A stretch of 64,000 nt of DNA from an uncultured Planktomarina sp. Its GTDB lineage: Bacteria > Pseudomonadota > Alphaproteobacteria > Rhodobacterales > Rhodobacteraceae. Location: NCBI GenBank assembly GCA_905182425.1, contig CAJJBP010000001.1, forward strand, positions 79,897 to 143,896, written 5' to 3'. The notes under the pieces were generated by a model, which saw nothing but the letters and a program-made list of their open reading frames with translations, was not told the origin of the DNA and made no database searches. The position numbers and the translations under genes were made by a program. Shown piece by piece: positions 39,249 to 48,488 of the stretch; position 1 is the first letter of the stretch, and each line of letters begins with the position of its first letter.

Positions 39249-39990
39249 GATAAACTCCTGTCATGCCCAAACTGGACATTATACCTTCAGATCCAGATTT
39301 AGGAACATCCGCAAGAAAACCCACTTCATTGGGAAGTAAAAATTCAATTGGAGAAAAATTAAAAAACTTCGTAACCTTATCAGTTCGGTAGACATTAGAA
39401 CCACCAAAAAATACCCAATGCTTTAGACTTACATATTCAATAGCAAGCGTATCCCAAAGAAAGGTACCCTTAGTATCCGTAGCCTTCATCATTGATTTCG
39501 TTTGAAACAGCAGGATGTCATCAATTATGACTGTTTGACCCATCAACTGGTCCTCTCCTCGAAGCACTATAATCTCACCACTGGAAGATAGCATTTGGAA
39601 TACGAAGTCATCATGGTCTTTTTGGAGCAAGTTTGTCAGAAATGCGCGATCGATTGGTCCGGTTTCATCCAAGTTTTCAGATATTCCACTTGTCATATCC
39701 AACGCATAGAGCCAACGTGCTTCAGCGTCTGTTTGAACGTGATATATTTCGCCCTGCTCATCTAGGTCGATCCGCCACTTCAATCCTTCAGTGTCTGCAT
39801 GACAGGTGTAAAAATGTGAAAATAAATAGCTTTTGCTTTGCACTGTTAATAACGCATTACAAGAATTAGGCAAAACGTATTGCGCGTGCGCTGAACCTGC
39901 TGCAAATGCAATGAACCAGACCAAAGATATGATATCGCGCGCTAGGCGCGCGATTGACCTTAATTTCTCTGTCAAACAGTTCAGCATCAT
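39235..39990 (-). CDS. exported protein of unknown function inside the GOGAT operon
   Basis: A 251-residue protein with a signal peptide (about 1-37; ISLVWFIAFAAGSAHAQYVLPNSC). Two cysteines lie near the mature start (SCNALLTV, FYTCHADTEG), then a beta-rich region without membrane segments. No family is recognised. It sits between gltD and gltB and overlaps the gltB start by 14 bases, so it must be translated with them. I recall similar ORFs at this position in other Rhodobacteraceae, which suggests a selected link to GOGAT even though the product is exported. The frame is open throughout and appears functional. Confidence 0.7.
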   Translation of the reverse strand: MMLNCLTEKLRSIARLARDIISLVWFIAFAAGSAHAQYVLPNSCNALLTVQSKSYLFSHFYTCHADTEGLKWRIDLDEQGEIYHVQTDAEARWLYALDMTSGISENLDETGPIDRAFLTNLLQKDHDDFVFQMLSSSGEIIVLRGEDQLMGQTVIIDDILLFQTKSMMKATDTKGTFLWDTLAIEYVSLKHWVFFGGSNVYRTDKVTKFFNFSPIEFLLPNEVGFLADVPKSGSEGIMSSLGMTGVYHDKI

Positions 39991-40018
39991 AGAATGGTCC
40001 CTTGAAATTTAGAAGCTA

Positions 40019-41452
40019 TTATTCAGCCGCAATGACGCCCAATGTATCCAACTGCTCCAGAACAGCCGCTGCACAGTCTCGACCATCTCGGATTGCCCAA
40101 ACAACCAAAGAAGCGCCACGTACAATATCGCCCACCGCATAAACGCCAGGCACACTAGTTCGGCCTGTCTCATAATCTGCACGGATCGTCCCCCAGCGAG
40201 TAACCTCCAAACCATCGGTTCCCCAAAGCGTGGGTAGGTCTTCAGGTTCGAAACCCAATGCTTTAATCACCAGATCCGCTGACTCAAAATAATCTGCACC
40301 CTCGATCACCTCTGGGAACTGACGCCCAGTCGCATCTGGAAGCCCAAGGCGCATTTTTTGAACGTTGACACCGGTAACCGGTGTTCCAGAAAATCCCTTA
40401 GGGGCCGTCAGCCAAACAAATTCTACGCCCTCTTCCTCGGCATTTTGAGTTTCACGCAAAGAACCTGGCATATTCTCACGGTCACGACGGTACAGACACT
40501 TCACCGACGTGGCCCCCTGACGAACTGCAGTCCGAACGCAGTCCATAGCGGTGTCTCCCCCACCAATTACTATAACTTTCTTGCCATTCGCATTTAAACT
40601 ACCATCGTTGAACTCAGGCACATCATCGCCAAACCCGTGCTTGTTGCTGGCAATGAGATAATCAATGGCTTTTACAATACCATCAGCGTCAGAACCTGTC
40701 ACCTGCAAGTCACGTGACTTATAGACGCCAGTAGCAATGACAACAGCGTCATGTTTCGCCCGAATGTCGTCAAAACTAATATCAACACCAACCATACAGT
40801 TTGAAATGATTTCAACGCCACCATCTTGAAGCTGCGCAACCCGTTGCATTACAATATCTTTCTCTAACTTGAATCCTGGAATCCCGTAGGTAAGCAACCC
40901 ACCAGCCCGATCGTAACGATCATAGACGGTGACCTTAACACCTGCTCTCCGCAAAACATCTGCAGTCGCCAATCCACCGGGGCCTGCACCTATGATGCCT
41001 ACAGATTGACCGCGCTCTTCACTGGGTTGAATTGGTTGGACCCAACCTTGCTCCCAGGCCGTATCTGTAATGTATTTCTCAACAGAACCGATTGTGACTG
41101 TTCCATGGCCTGATTTTTCAATCACACAATTACCCTCACACAGCCGATCTTGCGGACAAATTCGCCCGCATATTTCAGGAAAAGTATTTGTAGCTTGACT
41201 GATTTCGTATGCCTCGCGAAGGCGCCCTTCAGCGGTGAGACGCAACCAGTCAGGGATATTATTGTGAAGAGGACAATGCGTTTGGCAATAAGGAACCCCA
41301 CACTGGCTGCAACGACTAGCCTGCTCTTCTGCTTTTGACATTATAAAATCAGAATAAATTTCCCCAAAATCTTCTGTGCGATCTTCTGCAGCGCGTTTTT
41401 TCGGCATGCCACGAGGTATTTTAACAAATTTTAACATCGGATTTTCAGCCAT
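40019..41452 (-). CDS. gltD: glutamate synthase small subunit
   Basis: A 477-residue FAD/NADPH and iron-sulfur protein that passes electrons to GltB for making glutamate from glutamine and 2-oxoglutarate. It has the N-terminal cysteine clusters SRCSQCGVPYCQTHCPLHNNIPDW and ICGRICPQDRLCEGNC, the FAD loop VGIIGAGPGGLATADVLRRAG, the NADPH loop KVIVIGGGDTAMDCVRTA, and the C-terminal GVYAVGDIVRGASLVVWAIRDGRD. It is the first gene of the operon. Its promoter region carries the palindrome at 41578-41594, which matches the ilvE operator. Confidence 0.95.
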   Translation of the reverse strand: MAENPMLKFVKIPRGMPKKRAAEDRTEDFGEIYSDFIMSKAEEQASRCSQCGVPYCQTHCPLHNNIPDWLRLTAEGRLREAYEISQATNTFPEICGRICPQDRLCEGNCVIEKSGHGTVTIGSVEKYITDTAWEQGWVQPIQPSEERGQSVGIIGAGPGGLATADVLRRAGVKVTVYDRYDRAGGLLTYGIPGFKLEKDIVMQRVAQLQDGGVEIISNCMVGVDISFDDIRAKHDAVVIATGVYKSRDLQVTGSDADGIVKAIDYLIASNKHGFGDDVPEFNDGSLNANGKKVIVIGGGDTAMDCVRTAVRQGATSVKCLYRRDRENMPGSLRETQNAEEEGVEFVWLTAPKGFSGTPVTGVNVQKMRLGLPDATGRQFPEVIEGADYFESADLVIKALGFEPEDLPTLWGTDGLEVTRWGTIRADYETGRTSVPGVYAVGDIVRGASLVVWAIRDGRDCAAAVLEQLDTLGVIAAE

Positions 41453-41577
41453 AATGTCCCCATTCCGTAAAGCGAAACCAAACGCAAGTTCTGAGATAGA
41501 ACAAAGTCAGTAGACGTGACCTTTATATTAAAGAATTAGCGATAGCGATACTTTTCTTATCAAAATATTCATTTTTT

Positions 41578-41594
41578 AGGTCCGTTTCGGACCT
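41578..41594. promoter_or_regulatory. palindromic operator AGGTCCG-TTT-CGGACCT between gltD and uppP
   Basis: A perfect 7-3-7 inverted repeat lies 125 bases upstream of gltD and 64 bases upstream of uppP, which diverge. Its core TCCGTTTCGGA is the reverse complement of the ilvE site core. A short T run follows on the plus strand, so a hairpin terminator is an alternative reading. But no gene is transcribed rightwards into it, so a DNA operator fits better. Confidence 0.65.
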
Positions 41595-41658
41595 TTTTAA
41601 ATATGGTTCTTTATAAATAAAACACTATTGTGAGGTCAAACACACATGGATATCTGAA

Positions 41659-42471
41659 ATGCCGCTATATCACTTAATTTTAATTGCTCTAATTCAGGGT
41701 GTTACAGAGTTTATACCCGTCTCATCCTCTGGCCATTTAATTTTGCTTCCAGCCTTGAGCGGCCTGAAGGACCAAGGGGCTTTTATCGACATCGCAGCAC
41801 ATGTTGGAACACTTTTTGCGGTTATAATTTTCTTCAGATCCGATGTACAACTTGTTTTTAAGGGAATTGCACAGCTTGCGCAGGGTGAAACACAGACGGC
41901 TGGAGCACGGCTGTTCTTGTGCCTTGTAGTTGCTACAATACCTGTAGTTGTCCTAGGATTGGTACTAAAAATCTCTGGGCTTACAGATGCGTTGCGCTCA
42001 GTCATTGTGATTGGCTGGACCATGCTATTGTTTGGACTAGTATTATATTGGGCAGATCAGCGAGCATTCAAAAGCCGAGCGGCGGAAACTTTGACCTGGG
42101 CAGATGCCGCTAAACTTGGGCTGTGGCAAGCCATTGCCCTTATCCCAGGGACCTCCAGATCGGGAATTACTATTACTGGCGCCCTATGGGCTGGGTTTAC
42201 TCGGAAAGATGCCACACGGTTTTCGATGCTAATGTCTATCCCAACCATATTAGCCTCAGGCATACTTTCTAGCCTCGACCTAATCATTGATGAAATCCCG
42301 GTTAAAGAGGCGGCAATCGTAGCAGGATTTAGTTTTTTAGCCGCACTAGCGGCGATGAGCCTAATGTGGCGCTTACTAAATTCAATTAGCTTCACGCCTT
42401 ACGTCATATATCGGGTCCTTTTGGGACTTACCTTATTAGGTCTAGGCTACACTGGGACGTTAAGTCTTTAA
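41659..42471 (+). CDS. uppP: undecaprenyl-diphosphate phosphatase
   Basis: A 270-residue inner-membrane enzyme that recycles undecaprenyl diphosphate to the monophosphate for cell-wall synthesis, giving bacitracin tolerance. It has the first motif QGVTEFIPVSSSGHLIL with the catalytic Glu/His, and the second ALIPGTSRSGITITGALWAG with the catalytic Arg. About seven or eight hydrophobic segments are seen. The length is typical. It converges on the NDUFA9-like gene, and the two ends overlap by 12 bases. The gltD-uppP gap upstream of it holds the shared palindrome. Confidence 0.95.
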   Translation: MPLYHLILIALIQGVTEFIPVSSSGHLILLPALSGLKDQGAFIDIAAHVGTLFAVIIFFRSDVQLVFKGIAQLAQGETQTAGARLFLCLVVATIPVVVLGLVLKISGLTDALRSVIVIGWTMLLFGLVLYWADQRAFKSRAAETLTWADAAKLGLWQAIALIPGTSRSGITITGALWAGFTRKDATRFSMLMSIPTILASGILSSLDLIIDEIPVKEAAIVAGFSFLAALAAMSLMWRLLNSISFTPYVIYRVLLGLTLLGLGYTGTLSL

Positions 42472-43440
42472 ATTTCTAGCCGAGGCTTTAATAGCAGCAA
42501 ACTGCCCAGAAACGCGGAAAGGCCAGAGATAATCGGGGAGCACACTGTCCATTGTCATCGGAACGATGCCTAAATCGGCAAATCCCGGTAAAACTCCAGA
42601 TGCCACATTATCAACAGCCAAACTTTTTACTTGATCTGTAGTTAATGGTACTGGCGCCAAGCCCAGAGACAACTTACCACCTAGCTCAAACATGGTAGCC
42701 ATTATACGAGCTGAAAACATTGGAATCCCCAAAATCAACCTACGACGCTGAATGATATCTAACATTTTCTGCATCATCCGCCGGAAGCTTAAAACTTCAG
42801 GTCCGGCTAATTCGTAAATCCCTGGAGCAGTACTTCCTTTAGCCGCAAGAACAGCGACTTGTGCAAGATCATCGACAAATACAGGTTGGAATAGCGTTTC
42901 CGCCCCCACAACTGGCAAAATAGGTCCGAAACGAGACATAGATGCAAAGCGATTAAAAAACTGATCTTCTGCTCCGAAAACTATTGAAGGACGCAAGATA
43001 ACCGCATTTGGCATTTGCTTTAAAATGGCAGCTTCGCCAAGAGCTTTTGTCTGACTGTAGAGGCTGTCACTTTCAGTATCAGCTCCAATCGCAGAAAAAT
43101 GTACCAGTGATAAAACACTCTGCTCTGCCGCTAAACGAGCTACCCGCTCTGCACTATCATTCTGAACTGCCATAAAAGTATTACGACCCGTCTCTTGCAA
43201 GATTCCAACGCAGTTAATCACAGCATCTGCACCGCGAATTGCATTAGAGACTGACGCATCATTACGGATATTGCACAAGACGGGTTCTACTTGCCCTGCA
43301 ACACCGTATGGCTTGACAAACAAGGCCTCATTTGGTCGACGTACAGCCACCCTAACCCGCCAGCCTTCTTTAGCCATCCGCCGCGCGACATATCTTCCAA
43401 TAAAGCCTGACCCACCAAAGATGGTTACCAATTTAGACAT
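42460..43440 (-). CDS. complex I NDUFA9-like SDR protein
   Basis: A 326-residue atypical short-chain dehydrogenase from the ATG at 43440 (MSKLVTIFGGSG); the ORF track adds 20 codons. It has the NADPH loop FGGSGFIGRYVARRMAKEG, INCVGILQE, and a SALGEAAI-type region with SQTKALGEAAILKQMPNAVILRPSIVFG. Relatives include the mitochondrial complex I accessory subunit NDUFA9 and NADH:ubiquinone oxidoreductase-associated bacterial proteins. It is thought to act in complex I assembly or quinone synthesis. The catalytic Tyr-Lys pattern is only partial. A tRNA-Leu gene lies upstream on the other strand. Confidence 0.85.
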   Translation of the reverse strand: MSKLVTIFGGSGFIGRYVARRMAKEGWRVRVAVRRPNEALFVKPYGVAGQVEPVLCNIRNDASVSNAIRGADAVINCVGILQETGRNTFMAVQNDSAERVARLAAEQSVLSLVHFSAIGADTESDSLYSQTKALGEAAILKQMPNAVILRPSIVFGAEDQFFNRFASMSRFGPILPVVGAETLFQPVFVDDLAQVAVLAAKGSTAPGIYELAGPEVLSFRRMMQKMLDIIQRRRLILGIPMFSARIMATMFELGGKLSLGLAPVPLTTDQVKSLAVDNVASGVLPGFADLGIVPMTMDSVLPDYLWPFRVSGQFAAIKASARNLKT

Positions 43441-43578
43441 TTCGTAGATCCTAAAATTTTTGCCGACTTCCCAGGTACCCCGGCAGCTCCAGGGACACAA
43501 GCAAAATCAGGACAAATGGATGCGATTGGCCCTTGACCACCCACTCCGAGCGGCTTACTTGGCCTTGCTATCACAATT

Positions 43579-43664
43579 GCCCAGATGGCGGAATGGTAGA
43601 CGCGCTAGCTTCAGGTGCTAGTGTCCTTATGGACGTGGAGGTTCGAGTCCTCTTCTGGGCACCA
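43579..43664 (+). tRNA. tRNA-Leu (anticodon CAG)
   Basis: A complete class II tRNA. The acceptor stem is GCCCAGA/TCTGGGC, the anticodon stem CTAGC/GCTAG with loop TTCAGGT (anticodon CAG), then a long variable arm (GTCCTTATGGAC), the GGTTCGAGTCC T-arm and an encoded CCA end. A diverged 3' fragment of a similar tRNA occurs at 56.2 kb. It lies just before the arsenate-resistance island. Confidence 0.95.
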
Positions 43665-43746
43665 CAAATCATCAGTTAAGTAATTGTAATTATTATATAA
43701 AAATTGGTTTGGTGCCTGCGAAACCTAGCCGCAGGACCGACTTTCG

Positions 43747-43848
43747 GGACCACTTTGTCAAAAAGTGACGAGATGGGAAGTGTTTTGTTATCTAAAGACG
43801 CTGCAAAGTCGCCCTGCCCGCTTCAAGCAAGTTTACTCTGACAGAGCC
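43747..43848 (+). repeat. left copy of a diverged direct repeat flanking the ars island
   Basis: It begins GGACCACTTTGTCA and ends TCTGACAGAGCC. It aligns through its whole length with 47230-47330, in the same orientation, at an estimated two-thirds or more identity. It resembles the end of an insertion element, but no transposase is left. It lies about 80 bases after tRNA-Leu. Confidence 0.65.
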
Positions 43849-43859
43849 AAAAAAAATAT

Positions 43860-45125
43860 TCATGCGGCAACCTTATCATTTTTTGGCGCTTTAAGTTGCG
43901 ATGTTCCGAGCCAGCCAAGACCGATCATTAAAGTAGCAGTGCCGAGGCACAGTGAAAGCCCACCCATCTGATATGTGAATCCGGACAGTACTGTGCCAAC
44001 CAATCGCCCCACAGAATTGGCCATATAGTAAAAGCCAACATCCATCGTGACCCGTTTTGCATCTGTAAGGCTGAGGATGAGAAACGAATGCAGGGCTGAG
44101 TTCACGGCGAAGATGCCGCCAAAGACCAGAAGACCCAGCACAATAGTTGCTGTAAGCACATTCGATGGTTCAGGGACCAGCCAGACCAGACCTGCAAGAA
44201 ATGCAGGCACAATGATCAATAGACCAACCCATCGTTTTGCCAGTGCCAGAATTTCCGCATTTGATCGGGACGCCGCCTTTAAAATGCGCGGTGCCGAGCC
44301 TTGGACGATGCCATAAAGGATCGTCCAGACGGCCATAAACGTCCCTATCATGAAGAAGGCCGTGCGGTTGCTCTCTGTAGTGCCGTCCGACAACACCGCA
44401 TAGAAATAGATCGGAAGGCCAACCACGAACCACACGTCCCGCGCCCCGAAGAGGAACAGCCGTGCAGCACTGAGCCAGTTGATGTTGCGGTTCTTGGAAA
44501 ACACTTCGGAAAACTTCGCATCCTTGCGCCCAACTGGCAGGCCCTTTGGCATGCCAGTCACGACACCTATCAGGATGACAAAAAGGACCGCCGCCATCGT
44601 CAGTACCGAAGGCACGAACCCGAAGGCAGCCAGCAAAACAGCCCCCAACAGAAAGCCGCTTCCCTTCACAGCATTCTTTGATCCCGTCAGAGTAGCCACC
44701 CATCGAAACAGCCCCCCGCCCGTCGCTGGAGCAAGGATTTTGACGGCACTTTTGGAGCTCATCTTTGCCAAATCCTTGGCCACGCCAGACAGGCCCTGCA
44801 CCAACATCACAAACACCACAGAGGCGGTGATGCTCCACGCCGGATCAAGCTGGGTGAGCGCCAGAAGTGCCAAAACCTGCAAGGACAATCCCGCATAAAG
44901 CGTCGAAGTCAGCCCAAACCGCGCCGCGACCCATCCTGCGGACAGGTTCGTGATAACGCCTGCGATTTCATACAGCACAAACAGATAAGCCAGTTGTACC
45001 GGCGAAAAACCGAGCGTGTGAAAGTGCAGCAGGACCAGCATCCGCAATGCTCCATCCGTTAACATGAACGCCCAATAGGCCGCGGTCACGGTAATGTAGG
45101 CGGCAAGTCCGGCGGGACGTGTCAC
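43860..45125 (-). CDS. arsJ: organoarsenical efflux MFS transporter ArsJ
   Basis: A 421-residue membrane transporter of the major facilitator superfamily, about twelve hydrophobic segments. It resembles ArsJ, which exports 1-arseno-3-phosphoglycerate made by the partner dehydrogenase; that product then breaks down to arsenate outside. Recognisable blocks are [56 protein letters not shown] and [22 protein letters not shown]. It starts at GTG (45125), overlapping the dehydrogenase stop by four bases (GTGA). It is more GC-rich than the chromosome around it. Shadow ORFs on both strands across it reflect that composition. Confidence 0.9.
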   Translation of the reverse strand: MTRPAGLAAYITVTAAYWAFMLTDGALRMLVLLHFHTLGFSPVQLAYLFVLYEIAGVITNLSAGWVAARFGLTSTLYAGLSLQVLALLALTQLDPAWSITASVVFVMLVQGLSGVAKDLAKMSSKSAVKILAPATGGGLFRWVATLTGSKNAVKGSGFLLGAVLLAAFGFVPSVLTMAAVLFVILIGVVTGMPKGLPVGRKDAKFSEVFSKNRNINWLSAARLFLFGARDVWFVVGLPIYFYAVLSDGTTESNRTAFFMIGTFMAVWTILYGIVQGSAPRILKAASRSNAEILALAKRWVGLLIIVPAFLAGLVWLVPEPSNVLTATIVLGLLVFGGIFAVNSALHSFLILSLTDAKRVTMDVGFYYMANSVGRLVGTVLSGFTYQMGGLSLCLGTATLMIGLGWLGTSQLKAPKNDKVAA

Positions 45126-46120
45126 AGCTTGCCGCCAACCATTAAAGCGACATCCACCAAGCGATACGCATAGCCATATTCGTTATCATACCACGCGTAG
45201 ACTTTGAGCTGGGTGCCGTTCACCACCATCGTCGAGGGCGCATCAATGATGCCACTGCGCTGATCGTTGGTGTAGTCCGAGGAGACAAGGGGTCGCGTCT
45301 CATACCCAAGGATACCCTTCAGCGGGCCTTCAGCTGCGGCTTTGAAGAGGCTATTCACCTCATCCACAGTCGTTTCGCGCGCCATTTCAAACACGCAGTC
45401 CGTGATGGATGCGTTCAAAAGCGGCACCCGCACCGCATGGCCGTTCAACTTGCCCTTCAACTCGGGATAGATCAGCGTAATCGCCGTAGCAGAGCCAGTT
45501 GTGGTCGGGATAAGGTTGGTCAGCGCCGACCGCGCGCGGCGCAAATCCTTGGCGGGGCGATCCACAATCGTTTGCGTATTGGTCACATCGTGGATCGTCG
45601 TGATTGAGCCGTGCTTGATGCCAATCCCTTCGAGCAAGACCTTCACCACAGGTGCAAGACAGTTCGTCGTACAGCTTGCCGCTGTCACAATCTGGTGGGT
45701 GCCTGCGTCGTAGATGTCATCATTGACACCATAGACGATGTTGGCGGTTGGGCCGTCCTTGACTGGCGCTGAGACCACAACTTTTTTCACACCCGCCGCA
45801 AAATACGGGGCCAGCTTGGCCTCCGTCTTGAACGCGCCGGTGCAATCAATCACCACATCCACGCCGTCCAATGGCAGGTCTTCCAGATTACGGGTGCTGG
45901 TGCTCGGAATGCGTGTGCCATCAATGCTGATCGACCTCTCATCTGCTTCAAATGTGGCAGGCCACCGCCCATGCACGGAATCAAACTCCAGTAGATGTGC
46001 GTGCATCGCGGGATCGCCAACTGCGTCGTTAATAAAAGCGATCTGTGCGCCACGCTCCAAGAGCGGGCGGAGGGCAAGTTTACCTATGCGGCCAAGACCG
46101 TTGAGAGCGTATGTGGTCAT
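45122..46120 (-). CDS. ArsJ-associated glyceraldehyde-3-phosphate dehydrogenase
   Basis: A 332-residue GAPDH-type enzyme. It has the NAD loop [16 protein letters not shown] (a variant of GFGRIGR), the catalytic [17 protein letters not shown], and [20 protein letters not shown] with the C-terminal [15 protein letters not shown]. In this context it would use arsenate in place of phosphate to form 1-arseno-3-phosphoglycerate for export by ArsJ. It lies between the regulator-reductase gene and arsJ on one transcript and overlaps arsJ by four bases. A glycolytic GAPDH is unlikely to sit in this setting. Confidence 0.9.
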   Translation of the reverse strand: MTTYALNGLGRIGKLALRPLLERGAQIAFINDAVGDPAMHAHLLEFDSVHGRWPATFEADERSISIDGTRIPSTSTRNLEDLPLDGVDVVIDCTGAFKTEAKLAPYFAAGVKKVVVSAPVKDGPTANIVYGVNDDIYDAGTHQIVTAASCTTNCLAPVVKVLLEGIGIKHGSITTIHDVTNTQTIVDRPAKDLRRARSALTNLIPTTTGSATAITLIYPELKGKLNGHAVRVPLLNASITDCVFEMARETTVDEVNSLFKAAAEGPLKGILGYETRPLVSSDYTNDQRSGIIDAPSTMVVNGTQLKVYAWYDNEYGYAYRLVDVALMVGGKL

Positions 46121-46126
46121 ATCTGG

Positions 46127-46970
46127 TTATTCCTTTTTTGCAGTTTCGTTGCCGATTTTATCGACGCGTTTTTGCAGCGATCCACGGTCCAAATTTTCAA
46201 ATGACAGGGCAGAAAATGCCATGATCCGGTTGTGCAGCGCGCCGTAAGTCTGATGAAATACAAGTTGCTTTTCTGCGTCGGTTCCCTCGGCCTTCACTGG
46301 GTCCGGCATACCCCAATGACCCGAGACGGGCTGACCCGGCCAAGTGGGACATTCTTCATTGGCGGCTCGGTTACAGACAGTAAAGACAAAGTCCATGCGT
46401 GGAGCGTCGGCTACCCTGAAACTCCGCAATGTTTTTGGACCGCAAAAGCGATACATCATGTCCGTTCGACGTGAGCATTTCGACCGCAAAAGGGTTCAGT
46501 TCTGGGCGATGCGCTGTGCCAGCCGAATATGCTGTGAACTTATCGCCCACCCTATCCCGCAAAATGGTCTCGGCAATAATCGAGCGGGCAGAGTTTCCAG
46601 TGCAAACAAAGAGGACGTTGAACGTTTTGTCAGCCATGGGAGAGATCTCCCTTAGAGAAACAGAAAATTGCGGCGGGCATAGGTCAGCCCGTCCGCGACA
46701 ACAATCGACAAACAGACCTGTAACAACCTCACCAGCGGCGTCGAGATTAATGGCATAAAGCAGGCGCGTTCCGTCTCGACGCTGCGAGATCAGGCCCGCT
46801 TGGGTTAGGGCTGACAGATAGACCGATGCGGTGCTGGCCTTGAGTTGCAACGATTCAGCAATTTCACCGGCCGGTAGCTCATCTGGGCAGCGGCGCATGA
46901 GCAAACGAAACACCGCTAGCCGCTGAGGGTGGCTGAGGGTAACGAGTCGGTCTGTGAGTATTGTTTCCAT
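46127..46970 (-). pseudogene. ArsR regulator fused to low-molecular-weight arsenate reductase, one-base frameshift
   Basis: Residues 1-105 are an ArsR-type winged helix (TDRLVTLSHPQRLAVFRLLMRRCPDELPAGEIAESL, STASVYLSALTQAGLISQRRDG). In the same frame follows an LMW-phosphatase-like arsenate reductase (MADKTFNVLFVCTGNSARSIIAETIL, with the CxxxxxR loop). AAGGGAG precedes that Met, so the reductase may also be made separately. After AEFQ the frame changes and the rest (VADAPRMDFVFTVCNRAANEECP to the stop at 46127) is in the other frame. Dropping one G from a GGG run (46414-46416) restores 280 residues. It is first in the ars operon and probably autoregulates it. Confidence 0.85.
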
Positions 46971-47458
46971 ATTTCATGGATATTTGAATTATATTAGTTT
47001 GGTCAAGTAAATTCTTGATCATGGCATCCGATACCAAATGGCTAACCCGTACCTATCAATTCTTGCTTCGGAAAGGTAACTCGTTCCCGAAAGTAGACAT
47101 GCGAACCCGTCCGTCTAAGTTCTGCTTTATCCGCTAAGCAGACCTCAGGCATTGGCTCGGTGAATGTCCAGTTTTGGGTGCAAGCCACAAAGTCACCCTC
47201 ATGTGGCGCACAAATCAGGACCACTTTCTGGACCACTTTGTCATTTCGTGGCAAAACGGGAAGTATTTTGTCATTTGACGAGGTTAGAGGGTCGTCCTGC
47301 CCGTCTCAAGTGGTTTTGTCTGACAGTGCCTTAAAAGTTGTTCTTTCCATTTCCAGCCAATTAATACAGCCTTATCTGGTGTTAGATCTGCTAATGATGC
47401 TAGAGATTCACTTAACTATTAAAACAACTGACCTGAATCTACCAATGGTGAGCTATCG
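46971..47458. other. ars promoter region and scarred boundary of the island
   Basis: Next to the arsRC start is an AT-rich stretch with an imperfect dyad (CAAATATCCATGAAATATGG on the minus strand) that could be the ArsR operator. Farther right, GTTCTGCTTTATCCGCTAAGCAG and nearby sequence resemble non-coding repeats I recall from other roseobacters. The right copy of the direct repeat follows (47230-47330), and then the phoR promoter. No gene was seen; the 70-codon minus ORF at 47042-47254 has no family features. Confidence 0.45.
47230..47330 (+). repeat. right copy of the diverged direct repeat flanking the ars island
   Basis: It begins GGACCACTTTGTCA, as does the left copy, continues with CGGGAAGTATTTTGTCAT (GGGAAGTGTTTTGTTAT on the left) and ends TCTGACAGTGCC. 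It lies 128 bases before phoR, so it marks the island's right edge. Confidence 0.65.
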
Positions 47459-48472
47459 ATGAAAAATCTGCTTAATGCTTTTCCGCTTGCCAGCTTCATC
47501 GTTGGAACAGACGGTTACGTGGTGGATGCTAATGACAAAGCGCTATCATTATTTGGGCAGGATATCGTTGGGCGCACCTTTTTGGAAGTCGTTCGCAATC
47601 CAAATGTAAGTGACGCGATTGAAGATGCTTTGGAGCAGAAATCCCATAGGCACTGTGAGTGGAGCACCACGAAAGCCACGACGGATATTGTGTACCACGT
47701 CACGGCCAGTTGGATTGTGGCAGAAGATATCCTAGTCACCTTCCAAGACGTCACAGATATTGAACACTCCCTCCAGGCGCGCCAAGAGTTTGTCACAAAT
47801 GTCAGTCATGAGCTTAAAACGCCTTTGACGGCGATGCTTGGGTTTTTGGAAACTTTGCAACTCATGGACACATCAGAGCCTGAAGCGCAACGGCGGTTTA
47901 TTGTTATGATGGCGCAAGAAACCCAAAGGATGAACCGTCTAGTGAGCGACTTATTATCGCTCAATTCCGTGCAAGCAAACGAACGCATTCGGCCTTCAGA
48001 TCCAATTGATTTAGGCACTTTAATTGAGAACGTTGTTGCAAATTTGCAAGGGCTCGCAACTCAATCTCAAACGCAGCTGATTTTCACACCGCCACAGAAG
48101 GCACCCGTGGTTTTTGGTGATGGGGATCAATTGCGGCAAGTGGCTATAAACTTGATTGAGAATGCGATAAAATATGCTAGATCATCAGATATCGTCATCA
48201 GTTTAAGCGATGAAGCCTATCAACCCATGCTGCGACGAGAGGGTATTGTGCTCACCGTAGAAGATCATGGATCAGGCATTGCGGCCATACATATCCCGCG
48301 GTTAACCGAACGCTTTTACCGGGTGGATGACCACCGTGGGCGGGACATCGGCGGCACTGGATTGGGCCTGTCCATCGTCAAACATATTGTCAGCCGACAC
48401 CGCGGCCGCATACGGATAAAGAGCACTTTGGGCCGCGGTAGCCAATTTTCTATTTACCTTCCCAAAAATTAA
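47459..48472 (+). CDS. phoR: phosphate-regulon sensor histidine kinase PhoR
   Basis: A 337-residue kinase. It has a PAS-like sensing domain (about 1-100, PLASFIVGTDGYVVDANDKAL), the phospho-His segment REFVTNVSHELKTPLTAMLGFLETL and an ATPase domain (NLIENAIKYARS, VEDHGSGI, GGTGLGLSIVKHIVSRHRG). It has no membrane segment, unlike E. coli PhoR but as I recall for Rhodobacterales relatives; membrane contact would come through PhoU and the Pst transporter. It is the first gene of the Pho cluster and pairs with PhoB at the other end. Confidence 0.9.
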   Translation: MKNLLNAFPLASFIVGTDGYVVDANDKALSLFGQDIVGRTFLEVVRNPNVSDAIEDALEQKSHRHCEWSTTKATTDIVYHVTASWIVAEDILVTFQDVTDIEHSLQARQEFVTNVSHELKTPLTAMLGFLETLQLMDTSEPEAQRRFIVMMAQETQRMNRLVSDLLSLNSVQANERIRPSDPIDLGTLIENVVANLQGLATQSQTQLIFTPPQKAPVVFGDGDQLRQVAINLIENAIKYARSSDIVISLSDEAYQPMLRREGIVLTVEDHGSGIAAIHIPRLTERFYRVDDHRGRDIGGTGLGLSIVKHIVSRHRGRIRIKSTLGRGSQFSIYLPKN

Positions 48473-48488
48473 TTTGGCTTTTTTCAAA

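Noticed and set aside
44170-44838. 222-codon ORF across arsJ
   Set aside because: Shadow produced by GC-rich arsJ; odd Cys/Gly-rich composition.
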